64,000 nt of DNA from Rs1 sp029027825 (lineage in GTDB: Bacteria; Pseudomonadota; Gammaproteobacteria; Pseudomonadales; Balneatricaceae), in the NCBI GenBank assembly GCA_029027825.1, contig CP093399.1:4526001-4590000 (forward strand). The letters are read 5' to 3'. Under the pieces are notes generated by a model that worked only from the letters and a program-made list of their open reading frames with translations, did no database searches and was not told the origin of the DNA. Positions 47,639-56,149 of this stretch are shown here, piece after piece; position 1 is the first letter of the stretch; the number at the start of each line of letters is the position of its first letter. The position numbers and the translations under genes are program-made.

Positions 47639-48245
47639 GAAAATATTCCAAATATTGGTGGTGTTATTTGTATTTAGCACCCAATCTGCAGCGGCGAAAA
47701 CGCTCTTAGTTTTAGGTGATAGTCTCTCAGCGGCGTACAACATGCAACCTCAACAAGGATGGGTGGCGCTGATGGCGGAACGAATCGCCCTTCAGCACCC
47801 AGATGTCAAGGTGGTCAATGCCAGTATTAGTGGCGAGACAACGAGTGGCGGTCTTACTCGTCTACCTGAGCTGCTTGATAGACACCAACCTGATTACATA
47901 GTTCTTGAATTGGCAGCAAATGATGGTTTACGCGGTATGCCTTTACAGATAATCAAAAAAAATCTCGACCAGTTAATCAGTTTATCAAAGCAAGTGCCAG
48001 CGCAAGTGTTAATGCTAGGAGTACGCTTGCCGACTAATTATGGACCAAGATATACCGAGCAATTCTTCCGACAATTTGCAGAGTTAGCACTGCAGCAGAA
48101 CATCTCGATAGTGCCTTTTTTCATGCAAGGTATCGCACTCCAGTCAGCTTTGATGCAAGCCGATGGGCTGCATCCCAATGCTCTTGCCCAGCCGCTGATC
48201 TTAGAAAATGTCTGGCCGGCGGTGAATGAAATGTTGGAGAGGTGA
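47637..48245 (+). CDS. tesA: Multifunctional SGNH esterase/lysophospholipase TesA-like
   Basis: A 202-residue periplasmic hydrolase. The signal peptide is MKIFQILVVLFVFSTQSAAA. Block I, LVLGDSLSAAYN, holds the catalytic Ser; ASISGETTSGG, LELAANDGLRG and the C-terminal DGLHPNALAQ with Asp and His complete the SGNH set. It should cleave thioesters and lysophospholipids. The ATG at 47637 has AGGGG upstream, which lies inside the divergent ABC ATPase gene. Confidence 0.92.
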   Translation: MKIFQILVVLFVFSTQSAAAKTLLVLGDSLSAAYNMQPQQGWVALMAERIALQHPDVKVVNASISGETTSGGLTRLPELLDRHQPDYIVLELAANDGLRGMPLQIIKKNLDQLISLSKQVPAQVLMLGVRLPTNYGPRYTEQFFRQFAELALQQNISIVPFFMQGIALQSALMQADGLHPNALAQPLILENVWPAVNEMLER

Positions 48246-48280
48246 GCAGTTAGAAGCTACGAACTTAAAGCTAGAAGCTA

Positions 48281-48329
48281 ATTATTGAGCATAAAAAAAG
48301 CAGCCGAAGCTGCTTTTTTATGCTCAATA
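48281..48329. terminator. Very strong bidirectional terminator
   Basis: TTATTGAGCATAAAAAAAGCAGC pairs with GCTGCTTTTTTATGCTCAATAA over 22 bases with a CGAA loop. It separates the convergent tesA and cytochrome genes. Just before it, 48250-48279 is built from repeats of the AAGCTA type. Confidence 0.9.
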
Positions 48330-48332
48330 AAG

Positions 48333-48761
48333 TTAAGGGGCGCTATTTAGCATGTGTTCGATGGCGCCTTTTAACTCATCATCAGTACAGTCAGTACACA
48401 GGCCTTTTGCCGGCATTGCATTGATGCCCTTAATAGCAGTGGCGAGTAGTGCGTCAATACCTTGGGCACCGCGCTCGGCCCAGTCAGCGGTACCAAATTT
48501 AGGTGCACCTGAAACGCCTGCAGCATGACAAAGCCCACATTTAGAAGTATAGACTTCTTCCCCTGATCTAGCGGGGCCGCTGGTTGCGGCGACTGCGCTG
48601 GCGCCACCACAAGAGTCATCGCCTTCTAAGCATACTTGTCCGATAGGCTTAATACGCTCAATAATTTTATCTTCAGAAGAAGTCGCATTAGTGTTTAAAG
48701 AAAGGAGTAAGCTCAAACTCAAAACACTCGCAATTGATGCTATTTTTAACGTTAAATTCAC
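48333..48761 (-). CDS. Cytochrome c5-like monohaem protein
   Basis: A periplasmic cytochrome of about 142 residues. The signal peptide ends near LSLNTNATS. The haem motif is CGLCH and the likely Met ligand is in NAMPAKG; a second Cys pair, CTDC, after it is typical of cytochrome c5. It should carry electrons to a terminal oxidase. The GTG at 48761 has GAGG 8 bases upstream and gives a normal signal peptide; an ATG seven codons earlier (48782) has no ribosome site. Confidence 0.9.
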   Translation of the reverse strand: MNLTLKIASIASVLSLSLLLSLNTNATSSEDKIIERIKPIGQVCLEGDDSCGGASAVAATSGPARSGEEVYTSKCGLCHAAGVSGAPKFGTADWAERGAQGIDALLATAIKGINAMPAKGLCTDCTDDELKGAIEHMLNSAP

Positions 48762-49290
48762 GGTAACGGCCTCGTTAGTCATTGTAAAGCGGATCTACTT
48801 TCACGGTTTTTAAAAGAACCTGCTTAGTGATCTCGTATATTTAGTTTCGGCAAGTATACTAGTAAAATAGCATTTCGAATATGAAGTTTCATGCCTGTAT
48901 GGTTAAAGATAGCTGTTTTCTCAGCATATTGTGGCTGTTTGAGGCATCTATCTATAAAAAAACAATTTTTTTGATAGCTAATAGCCGTTAAAACTCCGTT
49001 AACTAGCATGAAAAAATCTGCTCTTGATATAATTGTCATCTCTTTTAGGGATGTTATCGTCTGTTGGGATTTATCATGGGGGTAAAAGATATTTCTTAAT
49101 CAATGACTCCCATAAGCTTGCAGCTAAAGTTGTTGAATTGTGCCGTAAAACCAATATCCCACGCTCTGCATTCACTGTGAAGCTACGGATTGAGGTCTCT
49201 TTGTATAATAAAATACGCCCACACACATAGAGGCATAGACAGTCAGTGGGCACACAGGTAAGATACCGTCCGCAGACTAAAGCGCTGTCA
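48762..49290. other. Gene-free stretch left of the tRNA remnant
   Basis: About 530 bases without a convincing gene. It contains a TATAAT at about 49204-49209 that could have been the promoter of the tRNA whose 5' part remains at 49291, and a short AGCGCT-GTC-AGCGCT palindrome next to that remnant. A 65-codon open frame (49033-49230) has no recognisable similarity and no ribosome site. Confidence 0.45.
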
Positions 49291-49331
49291 GCGCTTGTAA
49301 CTCAGCTGGATAGAGTAGTAGGTTCCGATCC
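49291..49331 (+). pseudogene. 5' remnant of tRNA-Arg(CCG)
   Basis: These 41 bases match the first 41 bases of the intact tRNA at 56150 with one difference, an A for G in the D stem (GTAACTC for GTAGCTC). The match runs through the anticodon loop and stops in the anticodon stem. The sequence continues CTCGATTTAATTT, which could also reflect an internal deletion joining to the CCCTC near the tRNA 3' end. Confidence 0.8.
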
Positions 49332-49456
49332 CTCGATTTAATTTATTCTCAGTTAAAAGCTATGTTTTCCCGCCTTACCGTTATTGAGTTGTAGTGTTAT
49401 CGGTAGATCATCCATGAGTGGTCAGTTAAAAAATTCACACTTTGGTCACAGTGATT

Positions 49457-50290
49457 CTAATTCATCAATACTGAGATAGAACATTCGCCATAGAAAACAA
49501 GTTTAAAAATGGTATCGAATTTCGTTGTCGGTTTTGTTACTTGATAGTAAAATACATCAGCATTACTTCCGAATTTTTCATTATCCTCGAAATACTTTTC
49601 TATGGAAGTTGAGAGTTCACTAATATCTCGGTTAACTTCTATTGAATTTTTTGTGCCCAGTGAAGGTATAAAATCAGGGTGAACAATTATTGCACCGCAA
49701 CATTTTTCATTATAGTGGTGAAAATATAGTGCTCTTGTTAGCGTCTCAATTGCTGAATTGAATCTTGGTAAATTTACTTTTACAGCTGTCGCACTTGCTT
49801 CAGAACTGCTGTCTTTAGCTTTTAGAAATACTTCCTTTTGATTATCCAAAAAACTAATCATTAATTTAGGGCGTGCTTTTACCGCTCTTGCAATTTTAGT
49901 AGATAGTTGCTTCTTCCCGACATGATTAGTGAAAATATTCATCACCAATATATATAAAATATATTCGTCGTCTGTAGATTTCGCAGTATTATGCTCTTCA
50001 CAAGATGGCACTGTAATGAGCTGTTGCCTATAGTTAATTCCATCTTTAACATCTGCTTTTTTTGGGAAAAGGCACTTCGGAGGGACATGTTCAACAGAAC
50101 TCGCTTCTTTATCGCACATGTAGCAATAGCTGCTTTTACTTGATCTACGATTAGTTTTATTTGATCGTTTCTGATCGGACTTAGCCATGTTAGCTTTGGC
50201 GAGGCGAAGCTGCTTTTTTAGTAGCTTTCTCTTTTTTATTTTTTGTCTTTTTCTTTTTATCCTTAGCCTAGTTTTGTATGACCCTCTCAT
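49457..50290 (-). CDS. HNH endonuclease-like protein
   Basis: A 277-residue protein. The first 50 residues are extremely basic (RIKRKRQKIKKRKLLKK) and should bind nucleic acid. An HNH-type zinc nuclease core follows: Cys56 and Cys59 (CYMC), Glu67-His68 and PPK (EHVPPK), then Cys97, His100 and Asn101 (CEEHN). The rest, about 110-277, is not recognised. GGAGGAGG lies just before the ATG. It starts 12 bases after the stop of the GHKL-nuclease gene, so the two form an operon. The likely role is DNA cleavage in defence, which is inference. Confidence 0.75.
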   Translation of the reverse strand: MRGSYKTRLRIKRKRQKIKKRKLLKKQLRLAKANMAKSDQKRSNKTNRRSSKSSYCYMCDKEASSVEHVPPKCLFPKKADVKDGINYRQQLITVPSCEEHNTAKSTDDEYILYILVMNIFTNHVGKKQLSTKIARAVKARPKLMISFLDNQKEVFLKAKDSSSEASATAVKVNLPRFNSAIETLTRALYFHHYNEKCCGAIIVHPDFIPSLGTKNSIEVNRDISELSTSIEKYFEDNEKFGSNADVFYYQVTKPTTKFDTIFKLVFYGECSISVLMN

Positions 50291-50302
50291 ATCCTCCTCC
50301 CT

Positions 50303-52231
50303 TTAACTCGCTGATGCTAATTTCAGAGTTGTTTGTGTTGGATTACCTGTCAATTCGGATAAAAGGTCTTCAGTGTTAATGCTCTCATATCTAGACTCAA
50401 TTTTTTCTTTGAGGGAAAACAGCCTAGCTTCAGCGGACTTAACAAGTTCGTAGTAAGTTAGAGCTTGAACAACCCCAATTGAATTTTCTTTATTCGTGCG
50501 AATTTCTTGGAATTTACTCACTTTAGGATCAATAGTATCCCCAACTACAAAAGCTTTAATGAATGGTTGAGACGAACCAACTCCAGCGTGCCAAATATCC
50601 TCAACATATCCTACTGCCTGGTTCATCTCACTTCGTCCAATATTGAATCCACCTTTTTTTAATTCAATAAGAAGAACTTTTTTAGTTAGTTTTAGTTCAT
50701 CATGGAATTCATCTAAGCCCAGTGAACTAATAGATTGGTTCTCACCTACAACAATGTCAGGTCTGTTAGCCGAGTTAATAAATTGGCCTTTAGTAAACTT
50801 GGTTTTGAAGACTGTCTCCATTGTTGTTCTTAGCCCTTTATTACTCGAATATTCAGGAGTATCGAATTCTGGACCAAACACCCATCGTGCTTTTTCTATT
50901 AACGGGTGCAGGGTGTGTAATTCATCAACAGAAGAGTCGCTGCTTAGTCTTTCAATTGCATCAATAATTTTAATTCTGGTATCTATTTCAGATAGGATAT
51001 TCATCGCATCTGAAACGCACCATTCATCCAATAGTGCATTCATTGAGTCGGATTCTTCAGGAGATATGTTAGTAAGTTTATATAGTAACTGTATTCCTGA
51101 TCTCGATTTTTCCAGGTTTATTGCTGCTTTTAATGCCACCTCTAAAAGCTCAATTTTTATATCGGGACTCTCAATCAATATTTGATCAATGAATTCAAGT
51201 ATTTCCTTTCTTGCTAATTTGGGTAGTTCTATAATCTCGCTTTTATTAGAATCAAGAACGGTTCGTCTCGTAATCTCGATATCTTTTTTAGAAAGCTCGA
51301 GAAAACAGGTTCTAACAAAAAGAGCAATTTCATCACTAATTACTGATATTCCGGTAAAGTCATTTCTAAAGCCAGACCAGTCTGCTTGAATGTGATTTAA
51401 TAAGTCGTCAGTCTCTGCTATAACGGTATATCTTCTTGCAAAAGAGCGCCTACCATCAATCACTTGCTTACCTTTAATGTTCCAGGAAGGTTCACCTAAT
51501 AGCCGCCCAGCTATCCAGAAAGCTACACCGTGTTGATTAGTGTTTTTTGCGACAACTGAGGAATCGATCAGTGTAAGTTTTAGTTGAATACTACCAATAG
51601 GATTAATGGTTTCTTCTCTGATTACACCGGGGTGCTCCGATAATGAGACCAAACTGTCATTTAGATATACTTTAAATTCAGGGTTGAATAAGAATCGTGC
51701 AGAAATAATTTCAGATAAAGTAGCCTCAGAAACCAAATTCTTTGTCAAAAGAGTTTTAATTCTGGTTCCATGACCTTGTTTTTCTTCAGAAGGTAGTTGG
51801 TCTACTTTTATTGGGGATGTTCCTGAATCTAGCGATATAGTATATTTGTTTGATGTTCCGTCACGCCAAGTTTCAACTTCATATGAGTTGTTAAAGCATA
51901 AGCCTGCATGTCTTCCAATTCCGTTTCTACCGAAAGCTAGCCTTTTTGCTGTAGTGGTGTTCGTAGCTAGCTTACTTACGAATACGCCTTGATGCTTGCG
52001 TCGGTCGTATCTAAGCATCAGCCATCTATCAGTGAATTGTTTATGCGTTAATCCACAACCATTATCTTCGACAATGATATATTCATTATAAGCTTCAGGT
52101 AGCACTATTTTAACTTCGAGCGCCCCTGCATCATGAGCATTCGCAATTAATTCTGTTATAGCGACATCAGCTTTAGTAGCAATAGATCCAATTTCATTGA
52201 TCAAAAATCCGTCTTCGAATGTGGCTTCCAT
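50303..52231 (-). CDS. GHKL ATPase fused to PD-(D/E)XK-like nuclease domain
   Basis: A 642-residue protein. The N-terminus is an Hsp90/MutL/MORC-type ATPase: N box TELIANAHDAG (Glu27, Asn31, Asp34), G1 box DNGCG (56-60), and the loop GRNGIGRHAG (101-110). A middle region of about 300 residues is mostly helical. The C-terminus carries a PD-(D/E)XK pattern: Asp492 in RPDIVVG, Glu523 and Lys525 in LIELKKG, and Gln538 in MNQAVGY. ATP-driven clamp closure controlling a nuclease is the likely mechanism. With the HNH gene it resembles restriction-associated GHKL systems, but I cannot match it to a named defence system. Confidence 0.75.
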   Translation of the reverse strand: MEATFEDGFLINEIGSIATKADVAITELIANAHDAGALEVKIVLPEAYNEYIIVEDNGCGLTHKQFTDRWLMLRYDRRKHQGVFVSKLATNTTTAKRLAFGRNGIGRHAGLCFNNSYEVETWRDGTSNKYTISLDSGTSPIKVDQLPSEEKQGHGTRIKTLLTKNLVSEATLSEIISARFLFNPEFKVYLNDSLVSLSEHPGVIREETINPIGSIQLKLTLIDSSVVAKNTNQHGVAFWIAGRLLGEPSWNIKGKQVIDGRRSFARRYTVIAETDDLLNHIQADWSGFRNDFTGISVISDEIALFVRTCFLELSKKDIEITRRTVLDSNKSEIIELPKLARKEILEFIDQILIESPDIKIELLEVALKAAINLEKSRSGIQLLYKLTNISPEESDSMNALLDEWCVSDAMNILSEIDTRIKIIDAIERLSSDSSVDELHTLHPLIEKARWVFGPEFDTPEYSSNKGLRTTMETVFKTKFTKGQFINSANRPDIVVGENQSISSLGLDEFHDELKLTKKVLLIELKKGGFNIGRSEMNQAVGYVEDIWHAGVGSSQPFIKAFVVGDTIDPKVSKFQEIRTNKENSIGVVQALTYYELVKSAEARLFSLKEKIESRYESINTEDLLSELTGNPTQTTLKLASAS

Positions 52232-52747
52232 AAATATTCCGTAAAATGAAAAGAGTTGTTGTTATGGGTGTCTGCTTTCGGCAACACTATGATGCTTAAC
52301 AGTTTAACTTAAATATATTAGACGTTAACGGGCATGAATTGGCAAGGATATTTAGGGTAAACAAATAGTTGGAAAAGGATAAAGTGATTCTAATCACTCA
52401 AGTAGATCAACAGACTATTAACCTATGGTTTATTGCAAAAGCAATAGAATCATATTTTGATGCTCATAGATGCTTGAATTACTTGTTTTAGAGTTACCCT
52501 TGAAGTCAACTAACGATGATCTTACTATAAAATTTAAAGAAATAGTGCTTGCTGCCGATATTGTAAAGTTAATAGAGCAGTGATATGAAGGATATGATCT
52601 GTTTTATAAGAATATGGCTAATATTTTGATCCGAAGGCAAGAGTTTTATTGCTAAAAGCTTATACATAGCATATTTTAATATTGTATTGGTTGCTTTGTG
52701 TGCACACATCATTATAATTCCCGCTCGGTTTGGACAAGGAAGAAGTA
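52232..52747. other. AT-rich region between divergent island genes
   Basis: About 515 bases, strongly AT-rich. It must hold the promoter of the GHKL-HNH operon and that of the small-gene pair. GTGATTCTAATCAC at 52384-52397 is a near-palindrome, and TATTAAC and similar tracts are frequent. A 37-codon open frame (52470-52583) lacks a ribosome site. No RNA gene was recognised. Confidence 0.4.
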
Positions 52748-53101
52748 ATGGTTATAGTTCACAATTTTGCTGATGCGCTTGAAGCACAGCTTAAAGATTT
52801 TGTAATCAGGGGCGCAGAAAAAACGCTTTTGAAGATAAGTGGCGCAGAGTTTGACGCTTTGACGCTTGAAAATCCAACTTTTGCTGAGCTCGCTAGATTA
52901 GCAACATCATTGCTTCAAAAAGTTGAGCAAGTAGTTGCAGAAATCAGCCACGAAGACGTTACTGAATTAAAAATATTTGAACGCGTCAAAGAGTATGCAG
53001 AAATATTAGATCAAATTGCTCAATCAATAGTTGATTTTGATGATCAACTATTAATAGATTGTATGTCTCATTTAGAAGAATTTTTACACATTAATAAATA
53101 A
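52748..53101 (+). CDS. Small helical protein of unknown function
   Basis: A 117-residue acidic protein starting MVIVHNFADALEAQLKDF. It is predicted by eye to be almost all helix, with heptad-like hydrophobic spacing in LARLATSLLQKVEQVV and LKIFERVKEYAEILDQ. No signal, membrane helix or known motif is visible. AAGGA lies about 7 bases before the ATG at 52748; a TTG six codons earlier is less likely. Its stop overlaps an ATG of the next tiny gene (TAATG). Confidence 0.6.
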   Translation: MVIVHNFADALEAQLKDFVIRGAEKTLLKISGAEFDALTLENPTFAELARLATSLLQKVEQVVAEISHEDVTELKIFERVKEYAEILDQIAQSIVDFDDQLLIDCMSHLEEFLHINK

Positions 53102-53112
53102 TGGTGGATAAT

Positions 53113-53235
53113 ATGACAAAAATTGCTGCATTAAAGACTATCATCGAAGAAGTGAAAGCGTTGAACGCTGCTTGGGATCTGGCTCTTGATAAAGTTGAGA
53201 AGTCCAGCCAAAAAGTGGCTCTGAAAACTGCTTAA
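53113..53235 (+). CDS. Tiny 40-residue protein of unknown function
   Basis: MTKIAALKTIIEEVKALNAA begins a 40-residue Lys/Ala-rich amphipathic helix protein with no known motif. An ATG at 53101, overlapping the previous stop, would add four residues (MVDN). GGTGGA before 53113 could serve as its ribosome site. A terminator follows 21 bases after the stop, which supports a real transcription unit. It is too short to assign. Confidence 0.5.
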   Translation: MTKIAALKTIIEEVKALNAAWDLALDKVEKSSQKVALKTA

Positions 53236-53256
53236 GCTAGTTGTATCTACTTATGG

Positions 53257-53279
53257 AGCCCGTTGATTCGGGCTTTTTT
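53257..53279 (+). terminator. Intrinsic terminator of the small-gene pair
   Basis: AGCCCG, a TTGATT loop, CGGGCT and a T-run form a compact classic terminator. Confidence 0.9.
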
Positions 53280-53490
53280 GTGCTCCAAGTAATCAAACTA
53301 ATTAGTTAGGACTGAAAAAGTATAGCTCGGATCCCATTGTTTTTGACGGAAAGCAGGTTGATAACTTATAGTTTATTATAGATCAGCCGCTTCTTAACTT
53401 GCGATTTGGCCGATACGTTTTGGTGTTATTAGAGTTAGTAAGGGGCTCTTAGTCAGAGCAACAGACCGTTGCTTATCTCATCAAGAATAT

Positions 53491-53527
53491 AAAGGGAAAT
53501 CAGTAACCACGCTGCTTTCCCTTTTTT
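53491..53527. terminator. Terminator-like hairpin upstream of the integrase remnant
   Basis: AAAGGGAAA and TTTCCCTTT are perfect 9-base arms with a 16-base loop and a following T-run. No gene ends just before it. It lies in the gap of 444 bases (53236-53679) before the integrase remnant; nothing else was recognised there, so it may be the end of an undetected small RNA or a lost gene. Confidence 0.45.
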
Positions 53528-53679
53528 TACCTGTCCTTTGCTGGTGTGCCGGATACGTTGGTCACAATCCGATCTCATTGGTAGTATTTTTACCCTATTT
53601 AAGCCCCGACACCGCTGAAACGGTCCCATATAATCGATTTGAGTTTAGCAAAAAGCAATTGATTAGTCGGGGATATGTA

Positions 53680-54259
53680 ATGCCAACAATTCGTAAATTA
53701 AGAAAAAAATGGCAAGTGCAAGTCCGCCTGAAAGGAGTAAAACCTCAAGCAAAGTCATTTACCTTGAAATCTGATGCTGTGGCATGGGCACGAATGATCG
53801 AGGCTGAGATTAAGCGCGGTGTTTTTGTTGATACAACTATAGCCCCGCAGATGATTGTCAGAGCTGCTATCGAATGTTACCTGCTGATCTATGCAGAATA
53901 ATAAGAGTAATCGCGTGGAGGTCACTACAGCTAGGTCTGTGATTAAGTATCTAGGCGACATTTCCCTTTTCAATCTGAGCAATCAAGACCTTGCCGAGTT
54001 TCGCGATCAGCAGATAAAATTGGTTGGCCCAACGACTGTAGTGCACCGCCTTTCTCTATTAAGTACAGTCCTAAAAATAGCGCATCAAGAGTGGAATATA
54101 TCTTTCCCTAAAGGCATACCTAATGTGCGCAAGCCAAAGCGTCCAAACGGACGCGATAGACGCTTAGAAGAGGGTGAACTTGATCTTCTGACAGGTGCTT
54201 TAAATGGGTCTACAGCTGCGCCGCCGCTGATTTTAGGTTTCCGTATTATATCAGGATAA
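53680..54259 (+). pseudogene. Broken tyrosine integrase, N-terminal part
   Basis: The first frame starts MPTIRKLRKKWQVQVRLKG with WARMIEAEIKRGVFVD, the arm-binding start of phage and island integrases, and stops at 53901. A second frame (53891-54259) continues with IKYLGDISLFNLSNQDLAEFRDQ and the core-binding helix region, then stops near LLTGALNGS. A frameshift near 53890 separates them. The catalytic domain with the Arg, His, Arg and Tyr is missing, so the protein cannot recombine DNA. It is the best sign that this region was once mobile. Confidence 0.85.
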
Positions 54260-54471
54260 CGCTCTGCTAAGCGCTTCTATTAACACGATTAAATCCGTTT
54301 TATCTGTTCGGATGTAGATTGATCTGCACTGAGTTTTAATGGGCTTATCAGCTCGGTATTAGCTTGTAGTGTTATAACCCTTTGTAAGTCACCAGCCATC
54401 AGTATATCTTTGTTCATCAGATAGTTGATATGATTCTCAGCTTAAATGAATAACCTAAGGAAAGGGAAAAA

Positions 54472-55347
54472 ATGCGAAGGAAGAAATCGTCATCAATGGG
54501 ATTGATGATTGAACTTGCCACTAAGCTGCCATATTGGGCGAGTTTATTGATTGCGGTTATTGGCTATGTGGTTCTGCACTCAATTGCTGTCAGTGAATTA
54601 GAGCCTGTGATTGTGGAGCAGGGTAAAGTGCCGATGCCTAATATAACAGGTATAGTCTTTATAGGAGCCGCAACGGCTTTCCAATACATAATCCCCATGA
54701 TGTTTATCTTCGGTGCGATAATTAAGGCCATTAAAGCCGCTCAAGGCAAAAAACTAGCGCAGCGGTATGTTGTATCAGACCTCGAAAACTCTTCTCAGAA
54801 TGACTCAAAACAGGCTTCAAAACCAACGGATGAAATGAACTGGCAGCAGTTCGAGTTATTGGTGGGTCAGGCTTTTCGCAGTAAAGGTTACTCTGTGGAA
54901 GATGGAGGTGACCTAGGTGCGGATGGCGGTGTCGATGTGCACTTATCAAAAGATGGACTGAAGTATTTTGTCCAATGTAAGCACTGGAAAACTCGAAAGG
55001 TTGGCGTGGCTGTCGTAAGAGAGTTATATGGTGTGATCGCAGGTGCCGGAGTAGAGGGCGGTTTCGTTGTCGTTTCAGGTGGATTTACCAGAGATGCAAT
55101 TGATTTTGCTGAGAATAAACAGATTGAATTAGTCGATCAGCATGGTTTAAATGCAATGTTGAAAGGTAGGCAGGAGCCAACGATTAACCTTCCTGTTGAA
55201 GAGGCTGTCAGCTCGCCTGAAGAGCTTAGTTGTCCAAAGTGTAGTGCTAGTATGGTTAAGAGAAAAGCGCGTCAAGGCGCTCGTGCTGGACAGGAGTTTT
55301 GGGGCTGTTCTCAGTATCCAAAATGCTGCGGGATAGTGAATATATAG
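54472..55347 (+). CDS. Membrane-anchored Mrr-type restriction endonuclease
   Basis: A 291-residue protein. Two hydrophobic helices (about 20-40 and 60-88) anchor it in the membrane. The Mrr-like nuclease domain (122-232) has Glu128, Asp155 in GADGGVD, and Gln168-x-Lys170 in VQCKHWK. A C-terminal topoisomerase-type zinc finger uses Cys254, Cys257, Cys279 and Cys285 or 286. It should cut DNA, perhaps modified or invading DNA near the membrane. AAGGGAAAA precedes the ATG. A membrane-protein gene follows 41 bases later. Confidence 0.85.
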   Translation: MRRKKSSSMGLMIELATKLPYWASLLIAVIGYVVLHSIAVSELEPVIVEQGKVPMPNITGIVFIGAATAFQYIIPMMFIFGAIIKAIKAAQGKKLAQRYVVSDLENSSQNDSKQASKPTDEMNWQQFELLVGQAFRSKGYSVEDGGDLGADGGVDVHLSKDGLKYFVQCKHWKTRKVGVAVVRELYGVIAGAGVEGGFVVVSGGFTRDAIDFAENKQIELVDQHGLNAMLKGRQEPTINLPVEEAVSSPEELSCPKCSASMVKRKARQGARAGQEFWGCSQYPKCCGIVNI

Positions 55348-55388
55348 TATGTGCGATAAAACAATTTTAATTTTATGGAGATGGAAAA

Positions 55389-55931
55389 ATGGGTGTCCCT
55401 GAAGATGTTGAAGGATTAAAGGCTCACTGGCCTGCACTAACACTCGCTTCAAAAATATTTTTTTCAGCATTGATAGCTATCCAGTTTATGTCGATAGCTT
55501 CTTTAGCTGATAATGTATATAAATTCAAAGGTTTTATGGCTGAGGCTGTAATTCAATGGCATAAAGTAACCCTGCAGCTTGTAGATGTATTTAATTTAAA
55601 TGTTGAAATTTGGTATTTGGATTATTGGACCGTCACTTTTTTGGCAATGGTTCCGTATTTAATAGCACGTTGGAAAATAATAAACCTACGTTTGAAAATC
55701 ACCCATTTGTTCATGCTGCCTACTAATTTATTGTTGCCATTCTACTTCGAATACTCTGGACACTTCTTCGTCTTTACAGCCTGCTTTATCTATATTTCTG
55801 TTCTAATCGCTGTGTTTTGGCCTCCCCTAGATAAGAAGGTAGCCATTATAGGTTTTCAAATGATACTTCCTCCAATATTGGTAGCTATTGTTGCAGCCAT
55901 TGCAGAAGGCTGGAGTAGGCCGTTGGTTTAA
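55389..55931 (+). CDS. Multi-spanning membrane protein of unknown function
   Basis: A 180-residue protein with about five hydrophobic helices (near 23-40, 68-86, 98-115, 120-140, 155-175). No family is recognised. TGGAGATGG just before the ATG supports the start. Its position 41 bases after the Mrr-type gene suggests co-transcription and possibly a joint membrane role, which is inference. Confidence 0.65.
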   Translation: MGVPEDVEGLKAHWPALTLASKIFFSALIAIQFMSIASLADNVYKFKGFMAEAVIQWHKVTLQLVDVFNLNVEIWYLDYWTVTFLAMVPYLIARWKIINLRLKITHLFMLPTNLLLPFYFEYSGHFFVFTACFIYISVLIAVFWPPLDKKVAIIGFQMILPPILVAIVAAIAEGWSRPLV

Positions 55932-56041
55932 AAAAGTTATTTAACGACACTTAGCGGTCATAGTGCCGCTTGCTTCTTCCCCCTCAGAGAGTCCCTTAAT
56001 GACGCTAATGGCGTGACAATTGTGCCGCTAACCCCTTTTAT

Positions 56042-56073
56042 CGCCTGGAGGGGTTGGAACCTGCGACCAATTG
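56042..56073 (-). other. Degraded inverted tRNA 3'-half-like sequence
   Basis: Read on the minus strand, these bases resemble the T arm and acceptor end of the adjacent tRNA-Arg: about 25 of 31 bases agree, including TTGGTCG and CCCTCCAG. It may be an old attachment-site remnant in opposite orientation, or a piece of another tRNA. Confidence 0.4.
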
Positions 56074-56084
56074 ATCATAAAGGC

Positions 56085-56113
56085 TTGCTGTATCATACTG
56101 TCATAGGTAATAT
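56085..56113 (+). promoter_or_regulatory. Candidate promoter of tRNA-Arg
   Basis: TTGCTG and TAATAT are 17 bases apart, ending 36 bases before the tRNA. A better -10, TATACT, overlaps at 56111 with longer spacing. If the tRNA 5' half was supplied by the island, this promoter is island-borne. Confidence 0.4.
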
Positions 56114-56149
56114 ACTGCTCCGCGACATGCATGACTTAGTCGTTACAGT

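Noticed and set aside
49033..49230. A 65-codon open frame left of the tRNA remnant
   Set aside because: No ribosome site, no known motif, and its end overlaps the presumed old tRNA promoter; kept only as a note.
52470..52583. A 37-codon open frame in the AT-rich island gap
   Set aside because: No ribosome site and no terminator; chance occurrence is likely.
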